From assembly GCA_020723225.1 (NCBI GenBank), contig DYJG01000163.1, forward strand, positions 1 through 6,190: a stretch of 6,190 bases of DNA. The letters are read 5' to 3'. Of the stretch, positions 1-5,022 are shown in pieces. This DNA comes from Desulfobacca acetoxidans (GTDB lineage Bacteria > Desulfobacterota > Desulfobaccia > Desulfobaccales > 0-14-0-80-60-11). The notes beneath the pieces were generated by a model. The model worked only from the letters and a program-made list of their open reading frames with translations. It ran no database searches and had not been told where the DNA came from. How positions within the stretch are numbered: the stretch's first letter is position 1; every line of letters begins with the position of its first letter. The position numbers were made by a program, and so were the translations under genes.

Positions 1-16
1 ATTTTCAGGCGCTTAC

Positions 17-56
17 AAAATCCCCCCGGCCCCCTTTAGAAAAGGGGGAGGATTTT
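17..56. repeat. C-rich/G-rich intergenic palindrome
   Basis: Two nested complementary blocks are visible: AAAATCC (17-23) pairs with GGATTTT (50-56), and CCCCCTTT (30-37) pairs with AAAGGGGG (41-48) around a 3-base loop. This type of AAATCCCC/GGGGATTT palindrome is commonly dispersed between genes in G+C-rich environmental bacteria. It could end transcription of a gene left of the window, but the run after the stem is only four T, so a terminator call is weak. No coding sequence is seen in 1-240. Confidence 0.6.
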
Positions 57-141
57 CCCATCTATCTCTTTGTATGGCTGATTCAGGGTTACGCCTGAAG
101 CAGGTTTTGAAATGACTTCTAGAGCAATTCCCTTGGTCTTG

Positions 142-169
142 GGGCTAAGGGCTTTCGGTCTCCGGTCTC
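142..169. repeat. short run of four 7-base units, unpaired
   Basis: Read in 7-base steps the stretch gives GGGCTAA, GGGCTTT, CGGTCTC, CGGTCTC. The last two are an exact tandem duplication and the first two share five of seven bases. No inverted partner was found in the window. It may be a solo or decayed end of the heptamer-array elements seen elsewhere here, or chance similarity. Confidence 0.35.
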
Positions 170-220
170 CTGTTAATACTTATTGACAAATAAATCTGTT
201 GGCGGCAGGTTGGGATTATC

Positions 221-226
221 AGGAGG
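221..226 (+). promoter_or_regulatory. Shine-Dalgarno of the dehydrogenase
   Basis: AGGAGG lies 14 bases before the ATG at 241. The spacing is long, but it favours this ATG over an in-frame TTG at 199, because the TTG would put the Shine-Dalgarno inside the coding region. Confidence 0.55.
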
Positions 227-240
227 AAAGCAGGTTCCCG

Positions 241-1200
241 ATGCTCGCTCTCCACTGCGGCGCTGACCGGCAAGTATCCTTAAAAGACCTCCCTCAGCCC
301 CGGCCCGGCCCCGGGGAAGCGCTGATCCGCGTGACCCTGGCGGGCATCTGCGGCACCGATCTCCAGATTCTCCGGGGTTATCATGACTTTAAAGGCGTTA
401 TGGGCCACGAGTTCGTTGGCGTGGTGGCCGGGCCTCCTAGTTCCTCCTGGCTGGGGAAGCGGGTGGTGGGGGAGATCAACGTCAGTTGCGGCGACTGCGA
501 TCTTTGCCGCTCGGGTCTGCCCCGCCACTGCCGCACCCGGCGGGTCATCGGCATCAGGGACCGGGACGGCGCTTTCGCCCCCTATCTGACTCTGCCGGAG
601 GCCAACCTGTTGGCAGTGCCCCCCCAGGTGGAGGACGAGGCCGCGGTCTTCACCGAACCCCTGGCCGCGGCCCTGGCCGCAGTGGACGCCGTGCCCCTGT
701 CCCGCAACTCCCCGGTGTTGGTGATTGGAGACGGCCGCCTGGGCCTGCTGATTTCCTGGGCATTGGCTTTAAGCGACACCCGGGTCCATCTGGTGGGCCA
801 TCACGCCGAGCATCTGTCCCTGGCCCAACCTTATGGGGTGGCCACCTTCCTGGAACAGGACCTGCCTCCCGGGGACTATGCGGCGGTGGTGGAGGCCAGC
901 GCCGCGGCCCCGGGACTGGACCTGGCCCTGGCCCGGGTGCGGCCCAAGGGGACCGTAATCATGAAAAGCACCTACGTCCAGCCCTATCCCTTGGACTCCG
1001 CCAACCTGGTGGTGCCCGAGGTGCGTCTTATCGGCAGCCGCTGCGGCCCCATGGGACCCGCCCTGCGACTCCTGGCCCGGGGGTTGATCAATCACCGGGC
1101 TTTGATCGACCGGACTTTCTCCCTTTCCCAGGGGGTGGAGGCCTTGGAATGGGCCCAACGGCCGGGGGTGTTGAAGGTATTGCTGGATTGCAGGGATTAG
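241..1200 (+). CDS. zinc-dependent medium-chain alcohol/polyol dehydrogenase
   Basis: A 319-residue cytosolic NAD(P)-dependent dehydrogenase of the MDR superfamily (sorbitol/threonine dehydrogenase-like); the substrate cannot be read from sequence. Catalytic zinc ligands are visible as C37 in GICGTD, H56-E57 in GHEFVG and E139 in FTEP. The structural zinc lobe is complete (C83, C86, C89, C97). The Rossmann motif is GDGRLG at about 163-168. It is somewhat shorter than the usual 340-350 residues, yet all landmarks are present and it ends at a normal-looking KVLL strand. The ATG at 241 is preferred over a TTG at 199. The last two codons and the TAG stop fall inside the left end of a GGGGTTA repeat element, so the native 3' end may have been replaced. 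It may once have been transcribed with the gene at 1676. Confidence 0.92.
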   Translation: MLALHCGADRQVSLKDLPQPRPGPGEALIRVTLAGICGTDLQILRGYHDFKGVMGHEFVGVVAGPPSSSWLGKRVVGEINVSCGDCDLCRSGLPRHCRTRRVIGIRDRDGAFAPYLTLPEANLLAVPPQVEDEAAVFTEPLAAALAAVDAVPLSRNSPVLVIGDGRLGLLISWALALSDTRVHLVGHHAEHLSLAQPYGVATFLEQDLPPGDYAAVVEASAAAPGLDLALARVRPKGTVIMKSTYVQPYPLDSANLVVPEVRLIGSRCGPMGPALRLLARGLINHRALIDRTFSLSQGVEALEWAQRPGVLKVLLDCRD

Positions 1201-1234
1201 GGGTTAGGGTTAGGAGGAAAAAAAGAACTTATAT
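1191..1234. repeat. left terminal repeat of the GGGGTTA element
   Basis: It runs from CAGGGATTAGGGG through TTAGGG and TTAGGAGG to GAACTTATAT. It contains the dehydrogenase stop codon (1198-1200), the Shine-Dalgarno AGGAGG (1212-1217) of the enclosed gene, and the first two bases of that gene's ATG at the inner end. Three G-runs of three or more plus GGAGG give it G-quadruplex potential on the plus strand. Confidence 0.75.
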
Positions 1235-1616
1235 GGAAACAGTCAAGAAAATTAGATCGTTTCGGGATCTGATTGTTTGGAGTAAGTCCATGGAATTACT
1301 GAAAGAAGTGTATCAGGTGACAAAAGTATTTCCCAAAGAGGAACTCTTTGGACTGACAAGCCAAATCCGCCGGGCCGCGGTATCGATTCCCTCGAATATT
1401 GCCGAAGGACACTCCCGGCTATCCCGCAAAGAATTTCAATATTATTTAGGGAATGCTCGAGGATCGTTGGCAGAATTACAAACCCAAATCATTATAGGCA
1501 AAGAACTCGGATTTATAGGCGACCGAGAAATGGATGATATTATAAATAGAGCCACAGAGGTAGGCCGACTCCTAAACGGCCTGCTATCTTCCCTTAAAAG
1601 TGCTAATAAAAAATAA
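1233..1616 (+). CDS. four-helix-bundle protein, 23S rRNA intervening-sequence (S23) family
   Basis: A 127-residue protein with family hallmarks in order: FRDLIVW (10-16), a tyrosine-containing helix with VYQVTKVFP (26-34), then FGLTSQIRRAAVSIPSNIAEG (39-59) and a RGSLAELQTQ helix (76-85). The family forms a pentameric four-helix bundle and includes proteins encoded in 23S rRNA intervening sequences and the Avd subunit of diversity-generating retroelements. A nucleic-acid-binding role is suggested for relatives, but the function of stand-alone copies is not established. The start is the ATG at 1233, with AGGAGG at 1212-1217 derived from the flanking repeat array. Base use is clearly A+T-richer than the neighbours, with more A/T-ending codons, which fits acquisition. 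It is the only gene inside the inverted-repeat element. No rRNA or reverse transcriptase is near. Confidence 0.93.
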   Translation: METVKKIRSFRDLIVWSKSMELLKEVYQVTKVFPKEELFGLTSQIRRAAVSIPSNIAEGHSRLSRKEFQYYLGNARGSLAELQTQIIIGKELGFIGDREMDDIINRATEVGRLLNGLLSSLKSANKK

Positions 1617-1629
1617 CTCCGGTAGGTTG

Positions 1630-1670
1630 ATATAAGTTCCTGAAAACTAACCCCTAACCCCTAACCCCTG
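1630..1670. repeat. right terminal repeat of the GGGGTTA element
   Basis: ATATAAGTTC (1630-1639) is followed by a 7-base linker and then the CTAACCCC-type array (1647-1670). It is complementary to the left end over the inner 10 bases and over nearly the whole array (one mismatch and one missing base). It ends five T residues before the ATG of the next gene. Confidence 0.75.
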
Positions 1671-1675
1671 TTTTT

Positions 1676-2080
1676 ATGGATACATTTCTCGATTACGAAG
1701 TCCCTCCCTGCCCCAACGTCCCCGCCGGCCTGCCCCGGCAGCGGCTGGTGGTGCTCTCCCCCATATGGCTGGGTGAGACCCTGCTCCTGGAATACCCCGA
1801 CGGCTCGATTCACACTCTCCGGGGGCGTTGCGGCCCTGAACCGGGGGAACCGTGCCCGCTCCGTATTTTCTGGACCAGACACCACCCCCAAGGGCCTCCG
1901 GTCGCTCTGGCCATCGGCGGCGGCCACGGTTTACGTCTCCGGAATCTTTCGGACCCGGACGCCCCGGCCCAGGGTTGGCCCTTCCTGGCCCTGGCCGAAA
2001 GCCTGATCCCCTGGGAGGTCCTGGAGGTCATCGGCCCCGCGCCGCCTGTAAAAGATCGGGAAATCCTGCTTTTGGCCTAG
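1676..2080 (+). CDS. hypothetical protein, 134 residues
   Basis: I do not recognise a family. The frame is supported by strongly G/C-ending codons matching the host genes and by an uninterrupted run from the ATG to the TAG. The protein is proline- and glycine-rich, has no signal peptide or membrane segment, and contains a GGGHGLRLRNL stretch near the middle (about 82-92) that may be a turn plus strand. There is no Shine-Dalgarno: the bases before the ATG are the CTAACCC array and five T residues. The likely explanation is that the upstream element separated the gene from its original ribosome binding site and possibly from an operon with the dehydrogenase. Expression is therefore uncertain. 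A later start is possible, but no better one is evident. Confidence 0.65.
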   Translation: MDTFLDYEVPPCPNVPAGLPRQRLVVLSPIWLGETLLLEYPDGSIHTLRGRCGPEPGEPCPLRIFWTRHHPQGPPVALAIGGGHGLRLRNLSDPDAPAQGWPFLALAESLIPWEVLEVIGPAPPVKDREILLLA

Positions 2081-2098
2081 TTCCTGTCCGAAAAGAAG

Positions 2099-2118
2099 CC
2101 TCACGCAAAGACGCAAGA
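2099..2118 (+). repeat. CGCAAAG-type dispersed repeat, copy 1
   Basis: CCTCACGCAAAG (2099-2110) is followed by a degenerate second unit, ACGCAAGA. The same 12 bases occur inverted at 3897-3908. The unit CGCAAAG is again seven bases long. It begins 18 bases after the stop of the 134-residue gene. Confidence 0.6.
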
Positions 2119-2139
2119 TCATACCAAAAACAGTGAATC

Positions 2140-2198
2140 GGTGGGGCGGCCGTCCCTGGCCGCCCCAGAGGTTGGCGGGCGGGGGCGCCCGCCCCACC
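2140..2198. repeat. GC-rich double palindrome
   Basis: There are two consecutive perfect hairpins: GGGGCGGCC (2143-2151) with GGCCGCCCC (2158-2166), loop 6; and GGCGGGC (2174-2180) with GCCCGCC (2187-2193), loop 6. The outer ends also pair, GGTGGGGC (2140-2147) with GCCCCACC (2191-2198), so a single long stem is an alternative fold. This resembles REP-like intergenic palindromes. No T-run follows, so it is not a canonical intrinsic terminator. Confidence 0.75.
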
Positions 2199-2437
2199 AG
2201 ACTTGGCATTCTTTACGGGTGGGCCATATTGCCCTTGATGAACTGTCCAGAAAAATTCTTTTGGCGTCCGCCCTTTGTCTATTTTATACAGCCCTCCCTC
2301 TATCAACTTTTGAGTTGAGCCCACGGCTAATGAGCGCGTCCACTGGCTGAAACGAAAAATTTCAGATAAAATTAATATTATGCGATTTCTGCCTCGGTGC
2401 TGAAATAGATTAGCATTTCCAGTAAGAATGACATCTA

Positions 2438-2449
2438 ATCACTAGTGAT
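2438..2449. promoter_or_regulatory. perfect 12-base palindrome, possible operator
   Basis: ATCACTAGTGAT is self-complementary and lies 60 bases before the protease start codon, a reasonable place for a dimeric regulator site. No promoter elements could be fixed around it, so the role is a guess. Confidence 0.25.
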
Positions 2450-2497
2450 CTATGCGGAAAACAGCCTGCAAGGCTTGTCTCCCCTGCCGAGGCGGCT

Positions 2498-2503
2498 GGA
2501 GGT
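2498..2503 (+). promoter_or_regulatory. Shine-Dalgarno of the HtrA-like protease
   Basis: GGAGGT six bases before the ATG at 2510. Sequence and spacing are near ideal, and this fixes the start. Confidence 0.85.
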
Positions 2504-2509
2504 AAAGAT

Positions 2510-3292
2510 ATGCTTCATAATTTACGAACGATATGCCTGGTTTTCGGGGCCGCGGCCCTGATTCTCGGGTTTTGCCAGCTTCATCCTGTCAAAGCTTACG
2601 GTGTCACTGCCGTGGGCCTGCAGGAAGATTTCATCCGGGTGGCGGACCAGGTGATGCCGTCGGTGGTCAGCCTCAAGGCCGTGAAGGTGGTGACCCAACA
2701 ATTCGGGTCACAGGAAGATTTCTTCCGGGGCACCCCCTATGAGGGCGCGTTCCGGGATTTTAACCGGCCGGTGGTGCGGCAGCGCCAGATGGGACAGGGC
2801 TCCGGCATCATCATCAACACCAAGGGTTACATCCTCACCAACCGCCACGTGGTGGCCGGCTCCCAGGAGCTGAAAGTGCGCCTCCATGACGGCCGGGAAC
2901 TCAACGGCAAGGTGATGGGCCACCACACCAAGTTCGACGTGGCCCTGGTGCAGGTGCAGGCCGGGGGGTTGCGGGTTGCGAGGCTGGGGGATTCCGACCG
3001 TCTCCGGGTGGGCCAGTGGGCCATTGCCATCGGCAGCCCCTTCGGCCTGGAAAAGACCATGACCGTGGGCATCATCAGCGCCACCGGCCGCAGCGGCCTG
3101 GGCCAGGGGACCTACGGGGATTTCATCCAGACGGACGCGTCCATCAACCCCGGTAACAGCGGCGGCCCCTTGCTGGACATCAGCGGCAACGTCATCGGCA
3201 TCAACACCATGGTCGCGTCCCAGGGCCAGGGCATCGGCTTTGCCATCCCCATCAACACCGCCAAGAGGCTCATCGAGCCCTGGCTGAAGTAA
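2510..3292 (+). CDS. HtrA/DegP-type serine protease without PDZ domain, exported
   Basis: A 260-residue trypsin-like serine endopeptidase of the HtrA group (MEROPS S1C type), expected to act on misfolded envelope proteins. Residues 1-29 form a signal peptide: a short basic start, a hydrophobic core at about 8-22, and a VKA cleavage site before Y30. The C22 context does not fit a lipobox. The catalytic triad is intact: H113 in TNRHVVAG, D143 in KFDVALV, and S217 in NPGNSGGPL. An insert at about 62-96 (QEDFFRG...RQRQMGQGSG) corresponds to the HtrA LA-loop region. The chain ends right after the protease fold (AIPINTAKRLIEPWLK), so the one or two PDZ domains usual in DegP, DegQ and DegS are absent. 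The sequence after the stop is a repeat hairpin, not a broken PDZ. It has its own Shine-Dalgarno and appears to be a single transcription unit. Confidence 0.94.
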   Translation: MLHNLRTICLVFGAAALILGFCQLHPVKAYGVTAVGLQEDFIRVADQVMPSVVSLKAVKVVTQQFGSQEDFFRGTPYEGAFRDFNRPVVRQRQMGQGSGIIINTKGYILTNRHVVAGSQELKVRLHDGRELNGKVMGHHTKFDVALVQVQAGGLRVARLGDSDRLRVGQWAIAIGSPFGLEKTMTVGIISATGRSGLGQGTYGDFIQTDASINPGNSGGPLLDISGNVIGINTMVASQGQGIGFAIPINTAKRLIEPWLK

Positions 3293-3304
3293 GGCAGCTA
3301 AAAA

Positions 3305-3432
3305 GATTCACCACAGAGACACAGAGGACACAGAGGTTCACAGAGAAAAAAATTATGGTTTGGCGCTCTGCGCCAAACCATAAATATTTAACTCTGTGTA
3401 TCTCCGTGCTCTCTGTGCCTCTGTGGTGAATC
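3305..3432. repeat. CACAGAG inverted array forming a long hairpin
   Basis: There are two 41-base arms, 3305-3345 and 3392-3432, matching at 35 of 41 positions. Each holds four CACAGAG units separated by spacers of 1, 2 and 3 bases, mirrored on the other arm. Inside, after 7- and 8-base A/T-rich linkers, an exact 14-bp stem (3353-3366 with 3370-3383) closes on a TCT loop. The whole could fold as one hairpin of about 128 bases, starting 12 bases after the protease stop. CACAGAG-type repeats are widely dispersed in bacterial genomes. It may act as a terminator or as an RNA-stabilising structure. Confidence 0.85.
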
Positions 3433-3448
3433 CTTTAAAAGGCTAAAA

Positions 3449-3724
3449 TTGACGACTGCCAAAGATCAGACCGACAAACTGCGGGCCAATTTCGACTGGG
3501 TCAAGGAGATCATCCAGGCCGAGGAGATGTGGGAGCGGGTCCCGGCCGAGGCCCGGGATTTTTCCCCGGAAAACCTGGAGAACCTGGTGAAATTCGCCTA
3601 TTTCGGGGGTTTCATCGACATGGCCGGGGCAAGGAACCTGTTATTCATGGAGAAAAAGGAAATTCGGGTCCGGCTCACCCAATGGTACGAAGAGGTCAGG
3701 GAAAAGGGCTGCTGGCTCTGCTGA
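3449..3724 (+). CDS. hypothetical protein, 91 residues
   Basis: I do not recognise a family. The frame has host-like G/C-ending codons and a sensible charged, mostly helical composition: DWVKEIIQAEEMWERV near the N-terminus, ENLENLVKFAYFGG in the middle, and a helix RVRLTQWYEEVREKG before the end. It has no signal peptide and no membrane segment. It ends with CWLC, a CxxC-like pair that might bind metal or form a disulfide. The start is TTG, with only a weak AAAAGG (3437-3442) six bases upstream. The first in-frame ATG would remove about a quarter of the protein. The gene starts just after the CACAGAG hairpin, which may have altered its original leader. Confidence 0.65.
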   Translation: MTTAKDQTDKLRANFDWVKEIIQAEEMWERVPAEARDFSPENLENLVKFAYFGGFIDMAGARNLLFMEKKEIRVRLTQWYEEVREKGCWLC

Positions 3725-3727
3725 TAA

Positions 3728-3878
3728 TTGTCATTCTGAGGGAGCGGAGCGACCGAAGAATCTCGTATTTGGCGGCAAGGCTTTTCCCAGCGGTGGCGAC
3801 GATTACAAGCAGATTGGAAATCCTCGTCGCACCAAATACGAGATTCTTCACTCCGCTTCGCTCCGTTCAGAATGACAA
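3728..3878. mobile_element. MITE-like element with TTGTCATTCTGA termini
   Basis: A 151-base element with long imperfect terminal inverted repeats: left 3728-3772 and right 3832-3878, both running from TTGTCATTCTGA through GAAGAATCTCGTATTTGG when read inward. An inner stem GCGACGA (3796-3802) pairs with TCGTCGC (3824-3830). TA dinucleotides lie at matching positions outside both ends (3725-3726 and 3880-3881), consistent with a TA target duplication of IS630/Tc1-type MITEs. Repeats beginning GTCATTCTGAG are common between genes in many bacteria. It carries no gene and lies three bases after the stop at 3724, between convergent genes. Confidence 0.75.
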
Positions 3879-3883
3879 ATAGT

Positions 3884-3908
3884 GACGCCTTGGCGCCTTT
3901 GCGTGAGG
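3884..3908 (-). repeat. CGCAAAG-type dispersed repeat, copy 2
   Basis: The minus strand reads CCTCACGCAAAG followed by GCGCCAAGGCGTC. The first 12 bases match copy 1 at 2099-2110 exactly and in inverted orientation. It lies 24 bases past the stop codon of the deoxyhypusine-synthase-like gene. Confidence 0.6.
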
Positions 3909-3932
3909 TTATCTTTTCAAATCGATAAAGAC

Positions 3933-5003
3933 CTATCTTTTCTCCACCCGCTGCATCACCGCCTTCAACAGCACCGGCCAGGCAATGGTGGCGTCGCACA
4001 GGACCTCCGCGAAGCGGCCTCCGTCTTCGGGGGCCATAAATTTCCCCCAGGAAACCCCTTCCTTGTAGGTGCAGCCGCTCAAGCCCCCCCAATGGGCCGG
4101 CTCCGGGCAGAGGCGCACGCCGTACTGAAACCGGGCCTCCGGCAGGTCCAGGTCCAGCCGGGTGTGCAGCAGTTCCAGATACGGCCCCACCTGCTGCGCC
4201 CAATTCCGGGGCACGCCGCCCCCCACCGTGAAGATGCCCAGCTTCCTGGCGGCCACCACCTTTTCCGCATAGGTCCCCAAATCCAAAAAGGGGTTAAAGG
4301 AGAGAGACAATTGAGTCAGGGCTTGGGGGAATTCCGCCCCGGCGTTTAAAGCCCCCCTAACCATGTGGATGGCCAGATCCAGCCCTAACTCCGAGTCGGT
4401 GAACGCGGGGATGAAGACCGGCACGCCTTTTAAATAAGCATTTCTCAGAATTCCCGGCTGGCCGCTCTGCTCCGCCAGATGCCGCCCCAGTTCCCGGCAC
4501 AGGCTGGAAGAGCACCAAACCTGCTCCCGGTCCAGGGTCTCCAGGACCTCCCGGAAGACCTCCTCGGCATAGTCCAGGTTGGCCTCCATCTCCAGGGTGT
4601 CGTAGATGCGGTTGTAGCCCTGCTGGTACAGTTCCCGGTCCCCCCGGTCCATCGGGCACTTGTAGTGCGCCCGGCCCAGGGTCTCGACGAACCCGTGGGC
4701 CACCAGCGCGCCGGTGGTGATGACCGCGTGCAGCCAGCCCCGGTCGATCATCTCGCAGATCATCAGCCCCATCTTGGCCACGCTCATGGCCCCGGAAAAA
4801 GTGCCGACGATGGTTACCTCTTGATCCTGCACCATTTCCGTCAGCACGTCCGCGGCCTCGCCCAGGGTCCGGCCCCCGAACGCGGTCTTCCCCATGGCCC
4901 GGAGCAACTCATCAAAATCCTGAACCTTATTCAAATCCAAAGGCGCCAGGGGCTCCAGCCCGTCCTTGGCGCCGTCGTGGAAATCCTCGAACTTCCTTCT
5001 CAT
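3933..5003 (-). CDS. deoxyhypusine synthase-like protein, probable polyamine aminobutyltransferase
   Basis: A 356-residue cytosolic NAD-dependent enzyme of the deoxyhypusine synthase fold. Family landmarks in order: TFSGAMS (68-74), TTGALVAHGFVETLG (97-110), IPAFTDSELGLDL (198-210), VGGGVPRNW (260-268), and the catalytic-lysine motif SWGKF with K321, the counterpart of the lysine that carries the aminobutyl group in deoxyhypusine synthases. The histidine following the GGG segment in the eukaryotic enzyme is replaced by N/W here. Bacteria lack eIF5A, so the product is more likely homospermidine, spermidine or another polyamine than deoxyhypusine; this is inferred. The agmatinase directly upstream would supply putrescine. 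No clear Shine-Dalgarno precedes the ATG, and a CGTTTT array begins 20 bases upstream. An in-frame stop at 5034-5036 rules out a longer form. Confidence 0.9.
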   Translation of the reverse strand: MRRKFEDFHDGAKDGLEPLAPLDLNKVQDFDELLRAMGKTAFGGRTLGEAADVLTEMVQDQEVTIVGTFSGAMSVAKMGLMICEMIDRGWLHAVITTGALVAHGFVETLGRAHYKCPMDRGDRELYQQGYNRIYDTLEMEANLDYAEEVFREVLETLDREQVWCSSSLCRELGRHLAEQSGQPGILRNAYLKGVPVFIPAFTDSELGLDLAIHMVRGALNAGAEFPQALTQLSLSFNPFLDLGTYAEKVVAARKLGIFTVGGGVPRNWAQQVGPYLELLHTRLDLDLPEARFQYGVRLCPEPAHWGGLSGCTYKEGVSWGKFMAPEDGGRFAEVLCDATIAWPVLLKAVMQRVEKR

Positions 5004-5022
5004 TTTAGAGACCCGCTTATCC

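Larger units (their letters stand above)
1191..1670 (+). mobile_element. ~480-bp inverted-repeat element carrying a four-helix-bundle gene
   Basis: The element is bounded by inverted arrays of the 7-base unit AGGGGTT. The left array is 1191-1213, with one 6-base unit and one A-for-G change. The right array is 1647-1670, with three perfect units on the minus strand. Inside each array, after an 11-base or 7-base linker, there is an exact 10-bp inverted match: GAACTTATAT at 1225-1234 and ATATAAGTTC at 1630-1639. Only one gene lies between. No transposase and no clear target duplication are seen. The inside is A+T-richer than both neighbours. The mobile status is inferred from termini, composition and position, and its mover is unknown. 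Confidence 0.65.
2081..2509. other. 429-bp gene-free gap
   Basis: It holds a partial CGCAAAG repeat (2099-2118), a GC-rich double palindrome (2140-2198), a small 6-bp hairpin TCAACT/AGTTGA (2303-2318), an A+T-rich stretch around 2355-2390, and a perfect 12-base palindrome (2438-2449). Open frames across 2130-2350 have poor codon character and run through the palindromes, so they are not called. The promoter of the protease gene should lie in the second half, but I see no convincing -35/-10 pair. Confidence 0.7.

Noticed and set aside
183..188. TTGACA hexamer as a -35 promoter box for the dehydrogenase
   Set aside because: No -10-like hexamer is found 16-18 bases downstream; that stretch is G-rich and runs into the Shine-Dalgarno.
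486..1232. Long plus-strand frame reading through the dehydrogenase gene into the four-helix-bundle gene
   Set aside because: The first part is an out-of-frame shadow of the dehydrogenase with low-complexity Pro/Gly/Arg. The real start of the second gene is the ATG at 1233.
1233..1616. Avd subunit of a diversity-generating retroelement
   Set aside because: No reverse transcriptase, template repeat or variable target gene lies nearby, and all neighbours are ordinary genes or repeats. It is better placed with stand-alone S23-type proteins.
1191..1670. Telomeric repeats indicating eukaryotic contamination
   Set aside because: The arrays have only about three units, are inverted around a bacterial S23-type gene, and the surrounding genes are bacterial with Shine-Dalgarno sequences.
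2143..2193. Intrinsic terminator for the 134-residue gene
   Set aside because: The stems are strong, but no T-run follows either of them, so they are treated as REP-like palindromes.
2133..2350. Small open frames on both strands in the 2081-2509 gap
   Set aside because: They run through the GC-rich palindromes, lack ribosome binding sites and have no recognisable protein character.
2436..2455. Cloning-vector contamination around ACTAGT
   Set aside because: ATCACTAGTGA resembles a common vector polylinker, but the match stops at about 11 bases, no flanking vector sites follow, and it is explained by a 12-base palindrome.
3305..3432. CRISPR array
   Set aside because: The repeats are 7 bases with 1-3-base spacers in inverted arms, far too short for CRISPR repeats and spacers, and no cas gene is present.
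3293..3448. Frameshifted PDZ domain after the protease
   Set aside because: The segment is fully explained by the CACAGAG hairpin, and no PDZ-like residues appear in any frame.
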